A stretch of DNA of 20,040 nucleotides from CAZDHT01 sp964505325 (GCA_964505325.1 CAZDHT010000076.1:1-20040); one strand, 5' to 3'; counted from the stretch's first letter, positions 1 to 8,306 are shown. Program-made: numbers and translations. Notes: a model not told the origin generated them from the letters alone.

Positions 1-847
1 ACACCGGCTCCTCGCACCTCGCCTCCGGCAGGAGGGTCACATCCCGGACCTGGCCGGTTGTCACGTCCAGCGCGGCAAGACCTGGCGCTCGGTCGGGCCC
101 GCGGGAACCGATCTTCAGCGGCATGTCGGCACGGACCAGGAGCACGGTCGTGGCGTCGTGCCAGACAATGGGCGGCCCGTCCAGCAATGGCGACTCGCTC
201 TCCAGCCGCATGTAATGGAACGCCGGGCCGGGTCGGGCTACCGTGCCCTTCTCCAGATCGGCCACCACGACCTGGTAGTTCGGCCCCCAATCGGCCGGTC
301 TTGCCCGGCTGTGGGGGGGCCTCGCTGCCTCTTCCCGGCGGATGTACTCGGTGAACGCGAGGTGCTTCCCGTCAGGTGAAAGCGCGATGCCCGCATGCGG
401 GGTCATCGGTCCGAACGGGCACGGCATGAGATCGCGCCACGCGCCATGCGCGAGGTCGCACGCCACCAGTCTTCGGCCGTTGGGCCGGGCGCTGGCGAAG
501 TAGAGACGGCCCGCCCGATACACATATGGCCCGAGGTCCGTCGCCACCGCCCGGCAGGCGCCGCTTGCCAGATCGATTTCCAGCAGGTCGCGACTTCTCA
601 AGCCGTAGAGCTTCCCTCTGGCGACTGTCAGCGGGTGCCAGGCGGCGTCCAGATATCGGTGCGTGTAGACGGGCCGGAGGTCGATCCGCCGCGGCTTCAC
701 CGTGGCCAGCACCAGCGTGTTGCACTGGAGGAACACGAAGTGGTCGTACGTCGGGGAAGCGGGCGGCAGGGGTTCGGGCGCACTGACGCAGCCGTAGCCC
801 GCGACCACGCTGACGAACAGAAGCGCTCCAAGCCTTCGCATCGTCAT
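1..847 (-). CDS. Exported TolB/PD40-like beta-propeller protein, truncated at the window edge
   Basis: The minus-strand frame stays open from an ATG at 847 to the left edge (282 codons visible) and has no stop inside the window, so the C-terminus is missing. It begins MTMRRLGALLFVSVVAGYGC, a short basic and hydrophobic export signal ending in a Cys. The four residues at the Cys (GYGC) are a weak lipobox, so lipoprotein status is uncertain. Around residue 156 the stretch ALSPDGKHLAF is the classic PD40/WD40-like strand motif of TolB-type propellers, and other short beta-strand-like repeats surround it (LEIDLASG, VVVADLEKG, AALDVTTGQ). This suggests a periplasmic or outer-surface beta-propeller that binds a partner or ligand; no enzymatic motif is visible. 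The ribosome binding site is weak (GGTGAA next to the start). The second ATG, at 841, is an alternative start. A REPIN-like repeat separates it from the upstream GNAT gene, so it probably has its own promoter. Confidence 0.8.
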   Translation of the reverse strand, partial: MTMRRLGALLFVSVVAGYGCVSAPEPLPPASPTYDHFVFLQCNTLVLATVKPRRIDLRPVYTHRYLDAAWHPLTVARGKLYGLRSRDLLEIDLASGACRAVATDLGPYVYRAGRLYFASARPNGRRLVACDLAHGAWRDLMPCPFGPMTPHAGIALSPDGKHLAFTEYIRREEAARPPHSRARPADWGPNYQVVVADLEKGTVARPGPAFHYMRLESESPLLDGPPIVWHDATTVLLVRADMPLKIGSRGPDRAPGLAALDVTTGQVRDVTLLPEARCEEPV

Positions 848-975
848 TTCACCGCACGGACCGCTCAGCCCGGCCACCGCCGGGAAGTCAATTATACCCC
901 ATGTTTGCCGCGTGACCTATGACGTGTAGCGGCGAACGTCGGAAGGTGATGCGTGCTCAGGCGGGGACGCGCTGC

Positions 976-1080
976 CGTGGGAAAACGGGGACAGATAACT
1001 TTTTTCGCCAGGTGAAGCGCCAGTGGCGGTCTCTCTTGCTACCTCGGCGAAAGAAAGTTATCTGTCCCCGTTTTCCCGTG
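976..1080. repeat. REPIN-like inverted repeat with GGGGACAGATAAC core
   Basis: Two long arms face each other. The left arm (979-1002) and the right arm (about 1055-1078) share an identical stretch of about 23 bases containing AACGGGGACAGATAACTT, followed inward by TTTTTTCGCC and, in the other arm read in reverse, TTTCTTTCGCC. The centre (about 1018-1028) holds a small CGCC-AGT-GGCG hairpin. The whole element is about 105 bases and begins two bases after the GNAT stop codon. Paired short palindromes with a GGGGACA head are typical of REP/REPIN elements mobilised in trans by RAYT (IS200-like) transposases. No such transposase is in the window, and that link is inference. The hairpin could also terminate transcription of the GNAT gene. 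Confidence 0.8.
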
Positions 1081-1081
1081 G

Positions 1082-1555
1082 TCAGAGGGGCTTCTCCATC
1101 AGCACCGAGTCAAGCACCACGTTGGGCGCCAGCTCGAAGGCTTTGTCGTGGACTCGGTGGAAGCCGCGCTTCTCGTAGAATGCCACGGCGGTCAGGCTGG
1201 CGTATACTTTGATCGTTTCGTGTCCCCGGTCGCGAATGAGCTGCTCGCTGAATGCCACCAGCGCCGACCCGACGCCCTGGCCGGCAGCGTCTGGATGCAC
1301 GAACAGGTGGCCGATCTCGTTCTTCTTCACCGCAACGTATCCCACGGCGACGCCGTCGCGCCAGGCGAGGAAGTCCTCCTGTTCCGTACTGCGCTTGCGA
1401 ATGGCATCCGGGAGATTCCCCTCGGCGACGGTTTCGATCACGTCATGCGAGTAGTCGTCGGCCCAGAACGCCCGAACGCTCCACACGACGATCTCCGATG
1501 CAAGTGGGTATTCCGCCTCTTCCAGCGGGAGGACGTGCAGGCCGCCTTCTGACAT
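1082..1555 (-). CDS. GNAT-family N-acetyltransferase
   Basis: A 157-residue protein with the GNAT acetyl-CoA fold. Beta4 and motif A read IGHLFVHPDAAGQGVGSALV at about residues 80-100, containing the Q-x-x-G-x-G/A pyrophosphate-binding loop. A typical motif B follows near the C-terminus (TAVAFYEKRGF). It should transfer an acetyl group from acetyl-CoA to an amine, but the substrate cannot be read from sequence. The start at 1555 is chosen because AGAAGG lies seven bases upstream. A longer in-frame ATG at 1645 would run into the HEAT-repeat gene and is rejected. The gap to the HEAT gene's stop is 16 bases, so the two are probably co-transcribed. A REPIN-like element directly follows the stop. 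Confidence 0.88.
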   Translation of the reverse strand: MSEGGLHVLPLEEAEYPLASEIVVWSVRAFWADDYSHDVIETVAEGNLPDAIRKRSTEQEDFLAWRDGVAVGYVAVKKNEIGHLFVHPDAAGQGVGSALVAFSEQLIRDRGHETIKVYASLTAVAFYEKRGFHRVHDKAFELAPNVVLDSVLMEKPL

Positions 1556-1571
1556 CTGGGTGCCTTCTGAG

Positions 1572-4500
1572 TTACTTCTTGCCGCCTTGCCCTGGCTGAA
1601 TCTGTTGGAGGGCGGCGGTCGCCGCCTGGCTGACTCTTCTGTCACGGTCCTTTGCCGCCTGATTGAGCGCCGGTACGGCCGCCCTGGCCGCCGGCCCCAT
1701 CTTTCCCAGCGTTTCCGCGGCGCGTTGACGCACAGAGCCTTGGTCGTCCTTCAATGCCCGGATGAGCGCCGGCACGACCGGTCCGGCGCTCGGGCCGATC
1801 CCGCCCAGCGCCGTGACGGCGCGCGAGCGCATCGAGTGATTCCGGTCTTTCAGCACTTGGAGGAGCGCGGGCACCGCCGCGCTCGCAGGCGGCCCGATGT
1901 TGCCCAGCGCTTCGACTGCTCGTTGACGCACGCCGCCGTTCTTGGCCTTTAGCGCCTGGACGAGGGCCGGTACGGCGGCCTTGGCGTCCGGGCCGATCTT
2001 GCCCAACGCCGTGATAGCGTGTGAGCGCACCCCGTGGTTTCGGTCCTTGAGCGCCTCGAGAAGCGCGGGCACGGCCGCCCTTGCAGGCGGCCCGATGTTG
2101 CCCAGGGCCGGGATGGCCCAGAACCGGCCCCGCCAGTCTTTGTCCTTCAGCGTTTCGATGAGGTCGGGGACGGCCTTGGCGGCAGCGGGGCCGATCTTGC
2201 CGAGCGCCGTTCCGGCGCGGGAACGGAGCGTGGGATCCGCCTTGTTCTTCAGAGCTTGAATAAGTGTCGGAACGGCGGCGCTGGCAGGCGGGCCGATGTT
2301 CCCCAGCACATCGGTCGCGAAGCTCCGCAGATTCGCGTCCTGACCTTTCAGGGCTTTCAGCAGATGCGGGACGGCCGCCGGGCCGATTTTCGCCAGAGCC
2401 CAGCCGGCCTGAGAACGTGCCCGCCATTTCTTGTCCTTGCTGCTGAAGAGCGCCATCAGTGCGGGGATTGCCGGCTTGGCCGGGGGCCCAATCCTGCCAA
2501 GGACCGAGGCAGCGGCGCTCCGCACGCGCTCATCTTCATCCTTGAGAGCGGGGACAAGATGCGGCACCGACGCGGCGCCAATCTTGCTGAGGGCGTCGGC
2601 GGCGCCGCGCTGCGCGTTCCGATCCTTGTCCCTTAACATCCGGACGAGCGCGGGCGCGGCCCCGGCGGCGGGCGGCCCGATGTTGCCGAGGTACCTGGCC
2701 GCCCGGCTGCGCACGTTGCTGTCTTGGTCCTTCAAGGCCCGGGCGAACTGGGGAACGGCGTCCGGACCCAGCGCGTTCAGCGCAGAGGTGGCGAAGTGGC
2801 GAATGCTGCTGTCCTGATCTTTCAGGGCCTGAAGGAGGGCCACGGCGGCGTCCTTGGCCGGTGCGCCGATTTTGCTCAGCGCCTGGGCCGACGGCCGGCG
2901 CACCTCCACGTCGGGGTCCCGGAGACCCTGGATGAGTTGCGCGACCGCTGGTGCGCCGATCTTCGCCAGGGCTTCGGTTGCCTCGGCGCACCCGACCGGG
3001 GGTTTCTCTCTCAGCACCTGAAGGAGTGCCGGCGCGGCTTCGCCGGCGCCGGGCCCGATGTTCCCCAACGCCACGGCGGCGGGCACACGCAGCGCCTGTA
3101 TGTTCTTGTCTTGCAGCGCCTGGATCAGCCCAGGCACGGCATCCTTCGCCGGAGGCCCGATCTTCCCAAGCGCCTCGGCGGCGTCGCGGCGCAGCGGCCA
3201 GTACTTATCTTCGAGGAGCCGGACGAGGCCGGGAACGGCCACCTTGGCGGCCGGCCCCATCTTCCCGAGAGCCGCGGCGGCCCGGCCTTGCACGTCCCGC
3301 TCCTTGTCCTCCAAGATGCGGGCGAGCGCGGGTACGGCGCTCGCGGCAGGCGGCCCGATCTTGCCAAGCGCCTCGGCGGCCCGGCCCCGGACCGTTGCGT
3401 TCTGGTCTTTCAGGGCCAGCGTGAGCGCCCATATCGCGTCTTCAGCGGGGAGGCCGATCTTGCCCAGGGCCTCAGCGGCGCAGTACCGCACACCTGCGCT
3501 GCGATCCTTCAGGGCGCGGATCAGCGCGGGCACGGCGTCTTTGGCTTCGGCGCCGGTGTTCCCAAGGGCCAGAGCGGCGTAGCGCCGCGTCGGTTCCTCC
3601 TTCGCTCCGCAGGCCCGGATGAGCTGCGGGACGGCCGCGGGCCCGATGCGCCCCAGGGCGAGGGAAGCCCGCGAACCGACCCAGTCATTCTCGTCTTTCA
3701 GGGACTGAATGAGTGGCGGGATTGCGTTCCTGGCTTCCGGGCCGATCTGCCCCAGCGCCTCCGCAGACCGACCCCGCACCGCTGCGTCCTCGTGTCTCAG
3801 GGCGCGCACCAGCGCCGGGACGGCCCCCACCGCGGACGGGCCGACGTGACCCAGCGCCAGCGCGGCACGTGAACCGACCCAGGCGTCCTTGTCTTTCAGA
3901 GCCTGGACGAGCGCCGGCACAGCGTCCTTGCCCTCCGCACCCAGCTTCCCAATGGCTTCGGCAGCCCGGCCCCGCACCGCCATGTCCTTGTCCTTCAACG
4001 CGCCGATCAGTGCCGGAATGGCCTCCTTAGCCGCCGGCCCAACGTCTCCCAAAATGGCTGCGACGCCGCGCCGCACGAACACGTTGGGGTCGCTCAGGGA
4101 TTGAGTGAAGTGAGGCACGGCGCCGGCTCCCAACGCCCGCAGCGCGGCGGCGGCGCGCTGCCGCACGGTGATGTTGTTGTCTTTCAGGGTCTGGATGAGC
4201 GCCGGAATCGCGTCCTTGGCATCGGCCCCGATGTTCCCCAGCGTCTCCGCGGCGAGGCGCCGCGCGTAGCCGTCTTGGTCTTTCAATGTCTGGATGAGAT
4301 GGGGGACGGCCGCGGCTCCGAACGTCCGGAGGGCGCCGGCGGCGCCGTGGCGGACGCTTACGTCCTTGTCTTTCAAGGCCTGAGCCAGGGCGGGAATGGC
4401 CCCGGCGGCGGCGGGCCCGATGTTCCCCAGCGCCTTGGCGGCGTTGTAGCGCGTCCAGGCGTCCTGATCCTTCAGGGCCTGGAGGAGAAGAGGCGCGACC

Positions 4501-4973
4501 TGGCCGGCGGGCAGGCGCATCTTCCCCAACGCGAGGGCGGCCCAGCCTCGCACTGCCGGGTTCTCGTCTTTCAAGGCCAGGATGAGAGCGGGCGCCGCCT
4601 GCGTGGCGGCAGCGCCGACGGTCGCCAGCGCCGCGATGGCATTGTAACGCACCACCGCTTCCTTATCTTTCAACGCGGCCATCAGCGCCTTTACGGGCCG
4701 GCCGTCACCCGGCTTGCCCAGCGCCAGGGCCGCGGACGCGCGGACGTCGCTGCTCTCATCGCCCAGCGCCGAGACCAATGCGTCGACGGCGCGCTGGTCG
4801 CCCAGCTTGCCCAGCTCCTGGACGGCTTGCCGCCGCACCAGCGGGTTCTCGGATTTCAGCAGCGCGATCTGCTGGTCCAGGTTGGGCGGCTCCGCCGCCT
4901 CGACGGCGGCGAAGGACGACAGCAGGACGAGCAGAGCTATCGATCGTTCGGCCTGGCGGCCAGAGCGAAACAT
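1572..4973 (-). CDS. Secreted HEAT-repeat (PBS-lyase type) protein with about 34 repeats
   Basis: A 1133-residue protein. Residues 1-26 form a signal peptide (basic start, hydrophobic LLVLLSSFAAVEA, cleavage before AEPP). The rest is an almost unbroken array that I count as about 34 tandem units of 30-33 residues with the consensus VPALIQALKDKDxxVRxRAA followed by EALGKIGPxAKDA. This is the HEAT_2/PBS-lyase class of HEAT repeat, which folds into a superhelical scaffold for protein binding. Two unit lengths occur: units ending IGPAA or LGAGA are about three residues shorter and are followed by VPHL or VPQL rather than VPAL. No catalytic domain is present and bilin lyase activity is not implied. 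The export signal suggests a periplasmic or surface scaffold. The ribosome binding site is weak (AAGGGAA about 10 bases upstream). It is the first gene of a probable operon with the GNAT gene. Confidence 0.93.
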   Translation of the reverse strand: MFRSGRQAERSIALLVLLSSFAAVEAAEPPNLDQQIALLKSENPLVRRQAVQELGKLGDQRAVDALVSALGDESSDVRASAALALGKPGDGRPVKALMAALKDKEAVVRYNAIAALATVGAAATQAAPALILALKDENPAVRGWAALALGKMRLPAGQVAPLLLQALKDQDAWTRYNAAKALGNIGPAAAGAIPALAQALKDKDVSVRHGAAGALRTFGAAAVPHLIQTLKDQDGYARRLAAETLGNIGADAKDAIPALIQTLKDNNITVRQRAAAALRALGAGAVPHFTQSLSDPNVFVRRGVAAILGDVGPAAKEAIPALIGALKDKDMAVRGRAAEAIGKLGAEGKDAVPALVQALKDKDAWVGSRAALALGHVGPSAVGAVPALVRALRHEDAAVRGRSAEALGQIGPEARNAIPPLIQSLKDENDWVGSRASLALGRIGPAAVPQLIRACGAKEEPTRRYAALALGNTGAEAKDAVPALIRALKDRSAGVRYCAAEALGKIGLPAEDAIWALTLALKDQNATVRGRAAEALGKIGPPAASAVPALARILEDKERDVQGRAAAALGKMGPAAKVAVPGLVRLLEDKYWPLRRDAAEALGKIGPPAKDAVPGLIQALQDKNIQALRVPAAVALGNIGPGAGEAAPALLQVLREKPPVGCAEATEALAKIGAPAVAQLIQGLRDPDVEVRRPSAQALSKIGAPAKDAAVALLQALKDQDSSIRHFATSALNALGPDAVPQFARALKDQDSNVRSRAARYLGNIGPPAAGAAPALVRMLRDKDRNAQRGAADALSKIGAASVPHLVPALKDEDERVRSAAASVLGRIGPPAKPAIPALMALFSSKDKKWRARSQAGWALAKIGPAAVPHLLKALKGQDANLRSFATDVLGNIGPPASAAVPTLIQALKNKADPTLRSRAGTALGKIGPAAAKAVPDLIETLKDKDWRGRFWAIPALGNIGPPARAAVPALLEALKDRNHGVRSHAITALGKIGPDAKAAVPALVQALKAKNGGVRQRAVEALGNIGPPASAAVPALLQVLKDRNHSMRSRAVTALGGIGPSAGPVVPALIRALKDDQGSVRQRAAETLGKMGPAARAAVPALNQAAKDRDRRVSQAATAALQQIQPGQGGKK

Positions 4974-5390
4974 CGGGTTCCGTTCCCTTGGACTTGCAGA
5001 GCCGTTCGGGCCGGGCGCCCTGCAGCTTGGTTGGTGAAGCGCTCTATAGCCAAGTGTATTCCGGGCTGGCGCAAAGTCAAGCGGGGGGTTTGCACGGGGG
5101 TCGGCTGTCGGCCGGATCGAGTCATTCGGTCACACGGGAGGGTAGTCCCGTCTCGCGGTGAGCGGGCGCAACAGGCCCGGGGGATGTGGTCATTCGGCAA
5201 CATGACGTAACCGGTTGTGCGAGCAACATTTCGCGTCCAGCGGCTCAAGGGCGCGTTTCTCGCGGGCAACATCGGGCCAAGCGGCACCCCCGGAGGAGCG
5301 CCGGCGACGAGCTTGCCCGGGGGATTCAAGTGGTTGCGCTTGATGAGCTTACGGGTTGCCGGCCATTTTTCTGCCACTTGCCGCGAGACT
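4974..5390. other. Divergent intergenic region without a recognisable gene
   Basis: No credible coding frame on either strand. It should contain the promoter of the minus-strand HEAT gene and upstream activator sites for the sigma-54 promoter that follows. Visible items are a perfect AACCGGTT palindrome near 5208 and three copies of GCAACAT (starting at 5197, 5223 and 5266). I cannot show that any of these bind a regulator. Confidence 0.5.
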
Positions 5391-5406
5391 TGGCACGGAA
5401 TTTGCT
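5391..5406 (+). promoter_or_regulatory. Sigma-54 (RpoN) -24/-12 promoter
   Basis: TGGCACGGAATTTGCT matches the sigma-54 consensus TGGCACG-N4-TTGCW at every fixed position. The invariant GG (5392-5393) and GC (5404-5405) are separated by 10 bases. Transcription would start near 5417, heading toward the PEP-CTERM gene. It would need a bacterial enhancer-binding protein, none of which is encoded in the window. In some Proteobacteria, PEP-CTERM genes are known to be driven by sigma-54 with the PrsK/PrsR pair, which fits this placement. Confidence 0.75.
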
Positions 5407-5835
5407 CTGGCTATAGATCAGAAAACACCGCTGCCCACGACACCTGGGGTAGTCTGCTGTGGGGAAGCGGCGGAGGGGTCATCGAACAACTTGGTGAACG
5501 GTACGGGCGCGCTCCAGCGGTTTACGCTCAGGAACGGGCGGGACGCCGCTGGCCGGCGCGATTCGCCGTTTCTGTTCGCAGATCCTGCCGACGGACTTGC
5601 AAGGTCCGGCCACGGCGGGGGCAAGAGCGCGGATTGCCCGCGCAGAAAGGAGGCGGGGCGCACCGGGGGAGTGCGCACGGGTCCGAGGATTGATAAGGGG
5701 AGGGCATGGCACCGAGCCAGGGCTGCCGCCCCGGGTGTGCGCGGATGCACTGCATGCGCCCTGCCAGGGGTCCGCTGGTGGTCTGGCAGCGGTGCACCTG
5801 AAGGAGTTGAGACACGCAGGCTGCGGAGGAGTTCA
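5407..5835 (+). other. Long 5' leader upstream of the PEP-CTERM gene
   Basis: If the sigma-54 promoter is used, this is an untranslated leader of about 420 bases before the first plausible start. It holds several stem-loop candidates: ATGCA-C-TGCAT at 5745-5755, CCCTGCCAGGG around 5759-5769, and a longer CTGCCAG/CTGGCAG pair (5761-5767 with 5783-5789). The last two overlap and are mutually exclusive. No known riboswitch class was recognised. A 188-codon open frame across this region has no protein-like composition and is not called. Confidence 0.4.
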
Positions 5836-5922
5836 ATGGCGGAAGGGGAGTCAATGAGTGCTGTCCGCTCGGCCCACGGTGTAGGGCCGGTGGGGGTAGG
5901 AGAGGAGGTGCGGAATGTGTAG
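5836..5922 (+). CDS. Possible 28-residue upstream ORF (leader peptide)
   Basis: ATG at 5836 is preceded by GGAGGAG (5825-5831), as good a ribosome binding site as those of the real genes here. The frame reads MAEGESMSAVRSAHGVGPVG and ends at TAG 5920-5922. It is in a different frame from the PEP-CTERM gene and overlaps that gene's ATG (5915) by eight bases. This arrangement suits translational coupling or reinitiation. The peptide has no run of a single amino acid that would suggest attenuation. It may be only the in-frame tail of a spurious open frame. Confidence 0.35.
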   Translation: MAEGESMSAVRSAHGVGPVGVGEEVRNV

Positions 5923-8230
5923 ACGGGTGTCTGTTTTTCTGGCTGTCCTGATTCTGGGCTGCGGTCTGCTGATCTCGACCGCGCCGGCTTCATCCTGGTA
6001 CTGGAAGCCGGGCTGGCCGAGCGCACCGAGCGGCGTGCCGGACTTTGACCAGAGCCAGGACTTCGACGACGCCGACGGGGATGACAATCCGGCCACGGGG
6101 GGCATCGATCCCAACTACTGCACGCCCGTGGCGACCGCCAATTCCATCTGGTGGTACGGCTCGATCCCGGGGAATACAACTTACCAGGGCAGCCCGACCA
6201 ACCTTCGTTACCCCGCGCTGGCCGACGTGGACCAGGACGGGATCATCGACCGCACGGGCGCTACCAGCAAAGACACGCCTGTACACCTCGTACAGAACCT
6301 GGCGGTTAACATGGACACCAACGACCAGCGGCTCGCCGACGACGGTCACCAGGGCACGTGGATCCCGCAGGAGGCGCTCCCCACCCGCTTCGGCGGCCAT
6401 ACCGGGACCGATGAGTACATCATGCTGCGAAACGTGCCGCTCAAGACTCGGACCTACTTCTATCCCACTTTCGAACAGATTCAGTCCGAGGTCCTCAGCT
6501 CTCACGACGTGGTGCTGCACGTGTGGGTCGATCCCACCAACCCGCATCCAGAGACTCCAGAGCCGGAGGGGGCCGATCAAGGGACCACCCTCCACTCGGT
6601 CACCGTTGCAGGCGTAGACTGCGGCGACCCGCCGGGGCACCAAGGCGCGAGGATCGCTATCAGCGACCCCAACGCCGATGCACGCGAGGCGGGCACGGCA
6701 CCTCACGGACGGGTCTTGCCGCCGGGCCACGCCCACGGCGTCCCGTACAGCGCGTTGCACAACAATCCGCTTTACGTATCCCACGACGGTTACAACGTGG
6801 TCGCGCCCACGGGCGGCCCGGGAAGCGGGTTCGGGCTCCAGGGCTATCTGGGTCAGGACGCGGTCTACGCGACGATCGTGTCGCCCACCGCGGACCGGCC
6901 GATCTCCTTCTCGGTGGACAAAGGCGCCGAGGGGGTGATGCCGCTTCTGCCGTGGGGCAGCCCACCCAACGACGTGCGGGAACTGGGCACAGCGGGGACC
7001 ATCTCGCCAAACCCGCCGAATCCCAGCCACCAGTTGCAGACCGAAGCCGAAGTCTTCCAGGGCAGCCTGCGGCCGCTCCAGCCGGGCGCAACCGGGCCCA
7101 ACGTGGATGTGATTTCGGCCGCGCTGGGCGTCGGGCCCGGCGCGCACAATCCTCCGCCGCCGCTGCTCGTGCCTGCTCCGCCGGGACAGTTCGGCCTGAA
7201 CCCCGGCGACAACATCAACGCCCTCAGCTACGGCAAGGACTCCGGGAACGTCCTTTACTTCTCGGTGGACCCGAACGCGACGGGTGTGCTCGGCACGGGC
7301 GTGAACAACGAGGCGGTGCAATCCACCAGCCAGATGGGTCCGTGGCCTGCGGGTAACCCCATCCCGATGAACCCGGGTGGGGGCGACTGGGTCCTCGGCT
7401 CACCTGTCGGGGGCAACGAGGCGGCCGGCGACATCTTCAAGGCCGGAGAGTTCAAGATGTTCGGCGCGTATGTGGGGCAGCACCTCAGGGACGGCGCGGT
7501 TGATCTGTGCTGGGTGTGTGATCACCCAAACCGGCCGGCCAACGTCTGCTTCGTGGACGAGGCGCAGCTCGGCCTCCAGGCGCCCGCCAACAACGGTTCG
7601 TTCCTCAACGACCAGGTGGAGGATGACCTGGACGCGCTCGAGTACGCGGACACCCATGACGGAACCTGGGGCGTCGACACGGATGGGGACGGTCAGGTCG
7701 ACAACGGGAAGTTCGCGTTCTTTTCCCTGAACGCGCCGTCGAACCCGGCTGGCGGCGGCCCCGACTCGCCCGAGGACATCCTCGTGTCGGCCGGCGCGAC
7801 GCCGAACAGCTTCAGCGTCTACGCCGACGGCGTCAACGACATCGGCCTCCAGGCGGGCGACGACCTGGATGCGCTGATCCTGTCCGACCTGGCGCTCAAG
7901 CAAACGCCCGAGGGCCAGATCATCATGTGGATGCCCGACGGCGTTCTCAACCCGGGCCTCGACGAGGCGCTGTTCTCGCTGGCCGCGGGATCGCCTTCGC
8001 TGGGCGCTGCGTTTTCACCCGGTGACGTCTTCTACACCGACTTCCAGGGCAGCTTCTCGCTCTGGGTCAACGCCGCTCAGCTCGGGCTGCTGGCCACCGA
8101 CGAGTTGAACGCGCTGGACACAATGCCGCACCCGGACGGCGTCCCGCCCATCCCGGAGCCGGGGACGCTTGTCCTCGTGCTTCTGTCGGGTGTGGGTCTG
8201 CTCGGACGCCGGGCCGTACGTCGGCGTTAG
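5915..8230 (+). CDS. PEP-CTERM surface protein with C39/papain-like N-terminal domain
   Basis: A 771-residue protein with a signal peptide (residues 1 to about 26, hydrophobic VFLAVLILGCGLLIS). It ends in a PEP-CTERM sorting tag: IPEPG at 746-750, one hydrophobic helix, then RRAVRRR. Such tags are cut by exosortases, usually in bacteria that make exopolysaccharide; no exosortase is in the window. Residues 64-82 (DPNYCTPVATANSIWWYGS) resemble the active-site Cys region of C39-like peptidases, with Cys69, and a plausible His227 (LHSVTVAGVD) and Asp251 (ISDPNAD) complete a triad. From about residue 425 to 735 a module recurs, with LGL, DDLDAL (571, 650), FSL and SPGD/GDIF motifs, giving a beta-rich repeat region. 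AGGAGGTG (5903-5910) fixes the start. Peptidase activity is inferred from motifs only. Confidence 0.9.
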   Translation: MCRRVSVFLAVLILGCGLLISTAPASSWYWKPGWPSAPSGVPDFDQSQDFDDADGDDNPATGGIDPNYCTPVATANSIWWYGSIPGNTTYQGSPTNLRYPALADVDQDGIIDRTGATSKDTPVHLVQNLAVNMDTNDQRLADDGHQGTWIPQEALPTRFGGHTGTDEYIMLRNVPLKTRTYFYPTFEQIQSEVLSSHDVVLHVWVDPTNPHPETPEPEGADQGTTLHSVTVAGVDCGDPPGHQGARIAISDPNADAREAGTAPHGRVLPPGHAHGVPYSALHNNPLYVSHDGYNVVAPTGGPGSGFGLQGYLGQDAVYATIVSPTADRPISFSVDKGAEGVMPLLPWGSPPNDVRELGTAGTISPNPPNPSHQLQTEAEVFQGSLRPLQPGATGPNVDVISAALGVGPGAHNPPPPLLVPAPPGQFGLNPGDNINALSYGKDSGNVLYFSVDPNATGVLGTGVNNEAVQSTSQMGPWPAGNPIPMNPGGGDWVLGSPVGGNEAAGDIFKAGEFKMFGAYVGQHLRDGAVDLCWVCDHPNRPANVCFVDEAQLGLQAPANNGSFLNDQVEDDLDALEYADTHDGTWGVDTDGDGQVDNGKFAFFSLNAPSNPAGGGPDSPEDILVSAGATPNSFSVYADGVNDIGLQAGDDLDALILSDLALKQTPEGQIIMWMPDGVLNPGLDEALFSLAAGSPSLGAAFSPGDVFYTDFQGSFSLWVNAAQLGLLATDELNALDTMPHPDGVPPIPEPGTLVLVLLSGVGLLGRRAVRRR

Positions 8231-8256
8231 CTACAGGTAGAGGGTCGGTATCAGGC

Positions 8257-8306
8257 GGAGGGCTCTGCGGCGAAGCCGGAAACACCGCTTCGCAGCAGAG
8301 CCCTCT
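8257..8306 (+). terminator. Strong stem-loop after the PEP-CTERM gene
   Basis: The arms at 8257-8276 and 8287-8306 pair over about 20 positions with one internal and one terminal mismatch (core GAGGGCTCTG with CAGAGCCCTC) around a 10-base loop. It lies 26 bases past the stop codon. There is no U-tract afterwards, so it may stabilise the mRNA end or act with other factors rather than as a classic intrinsic terminator. Confidence 0.6.

Noticed and set aside
395..922. A 175-codon plus-strand frame
   Set aside because: Antisense to the TolB/PD40-like exported protein, which has a signal peptide and a recognisable PD40 motif.
2724..3872. A 382-codon plus-strand frame and similar ones at 2034-2636 and 4101-5210
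   Set aside because: Antisense to the HEAT array; the apparent repeats in them merely mirror the HEAT units.
5197..5272. Three GCAACAT copies upstream of the sigma-54 promoter as enhancer sites
   Set aside because: The spacings are irregular (26 and 43 bases), the motif is not palindromic and no known activator site matches. Chance occurrence cannot be excluded.
5356..5922. A 188-codon plus-strand frame in the PEP-CTERM leader
   Set aside because: Its start precedes the sigma-54 promoter, its composition is Arg/Gly-rich and it has no domain. Only its last 28 codons, which have their own ribosome binding site, are kept as a possible leader peptide.
5990..7321. A 443-codon minus-strand frame
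   Set aside because: Antisense to the PEP-CTERM gene, which has a signal peptide, sorting tag and strong ribosome binding site.
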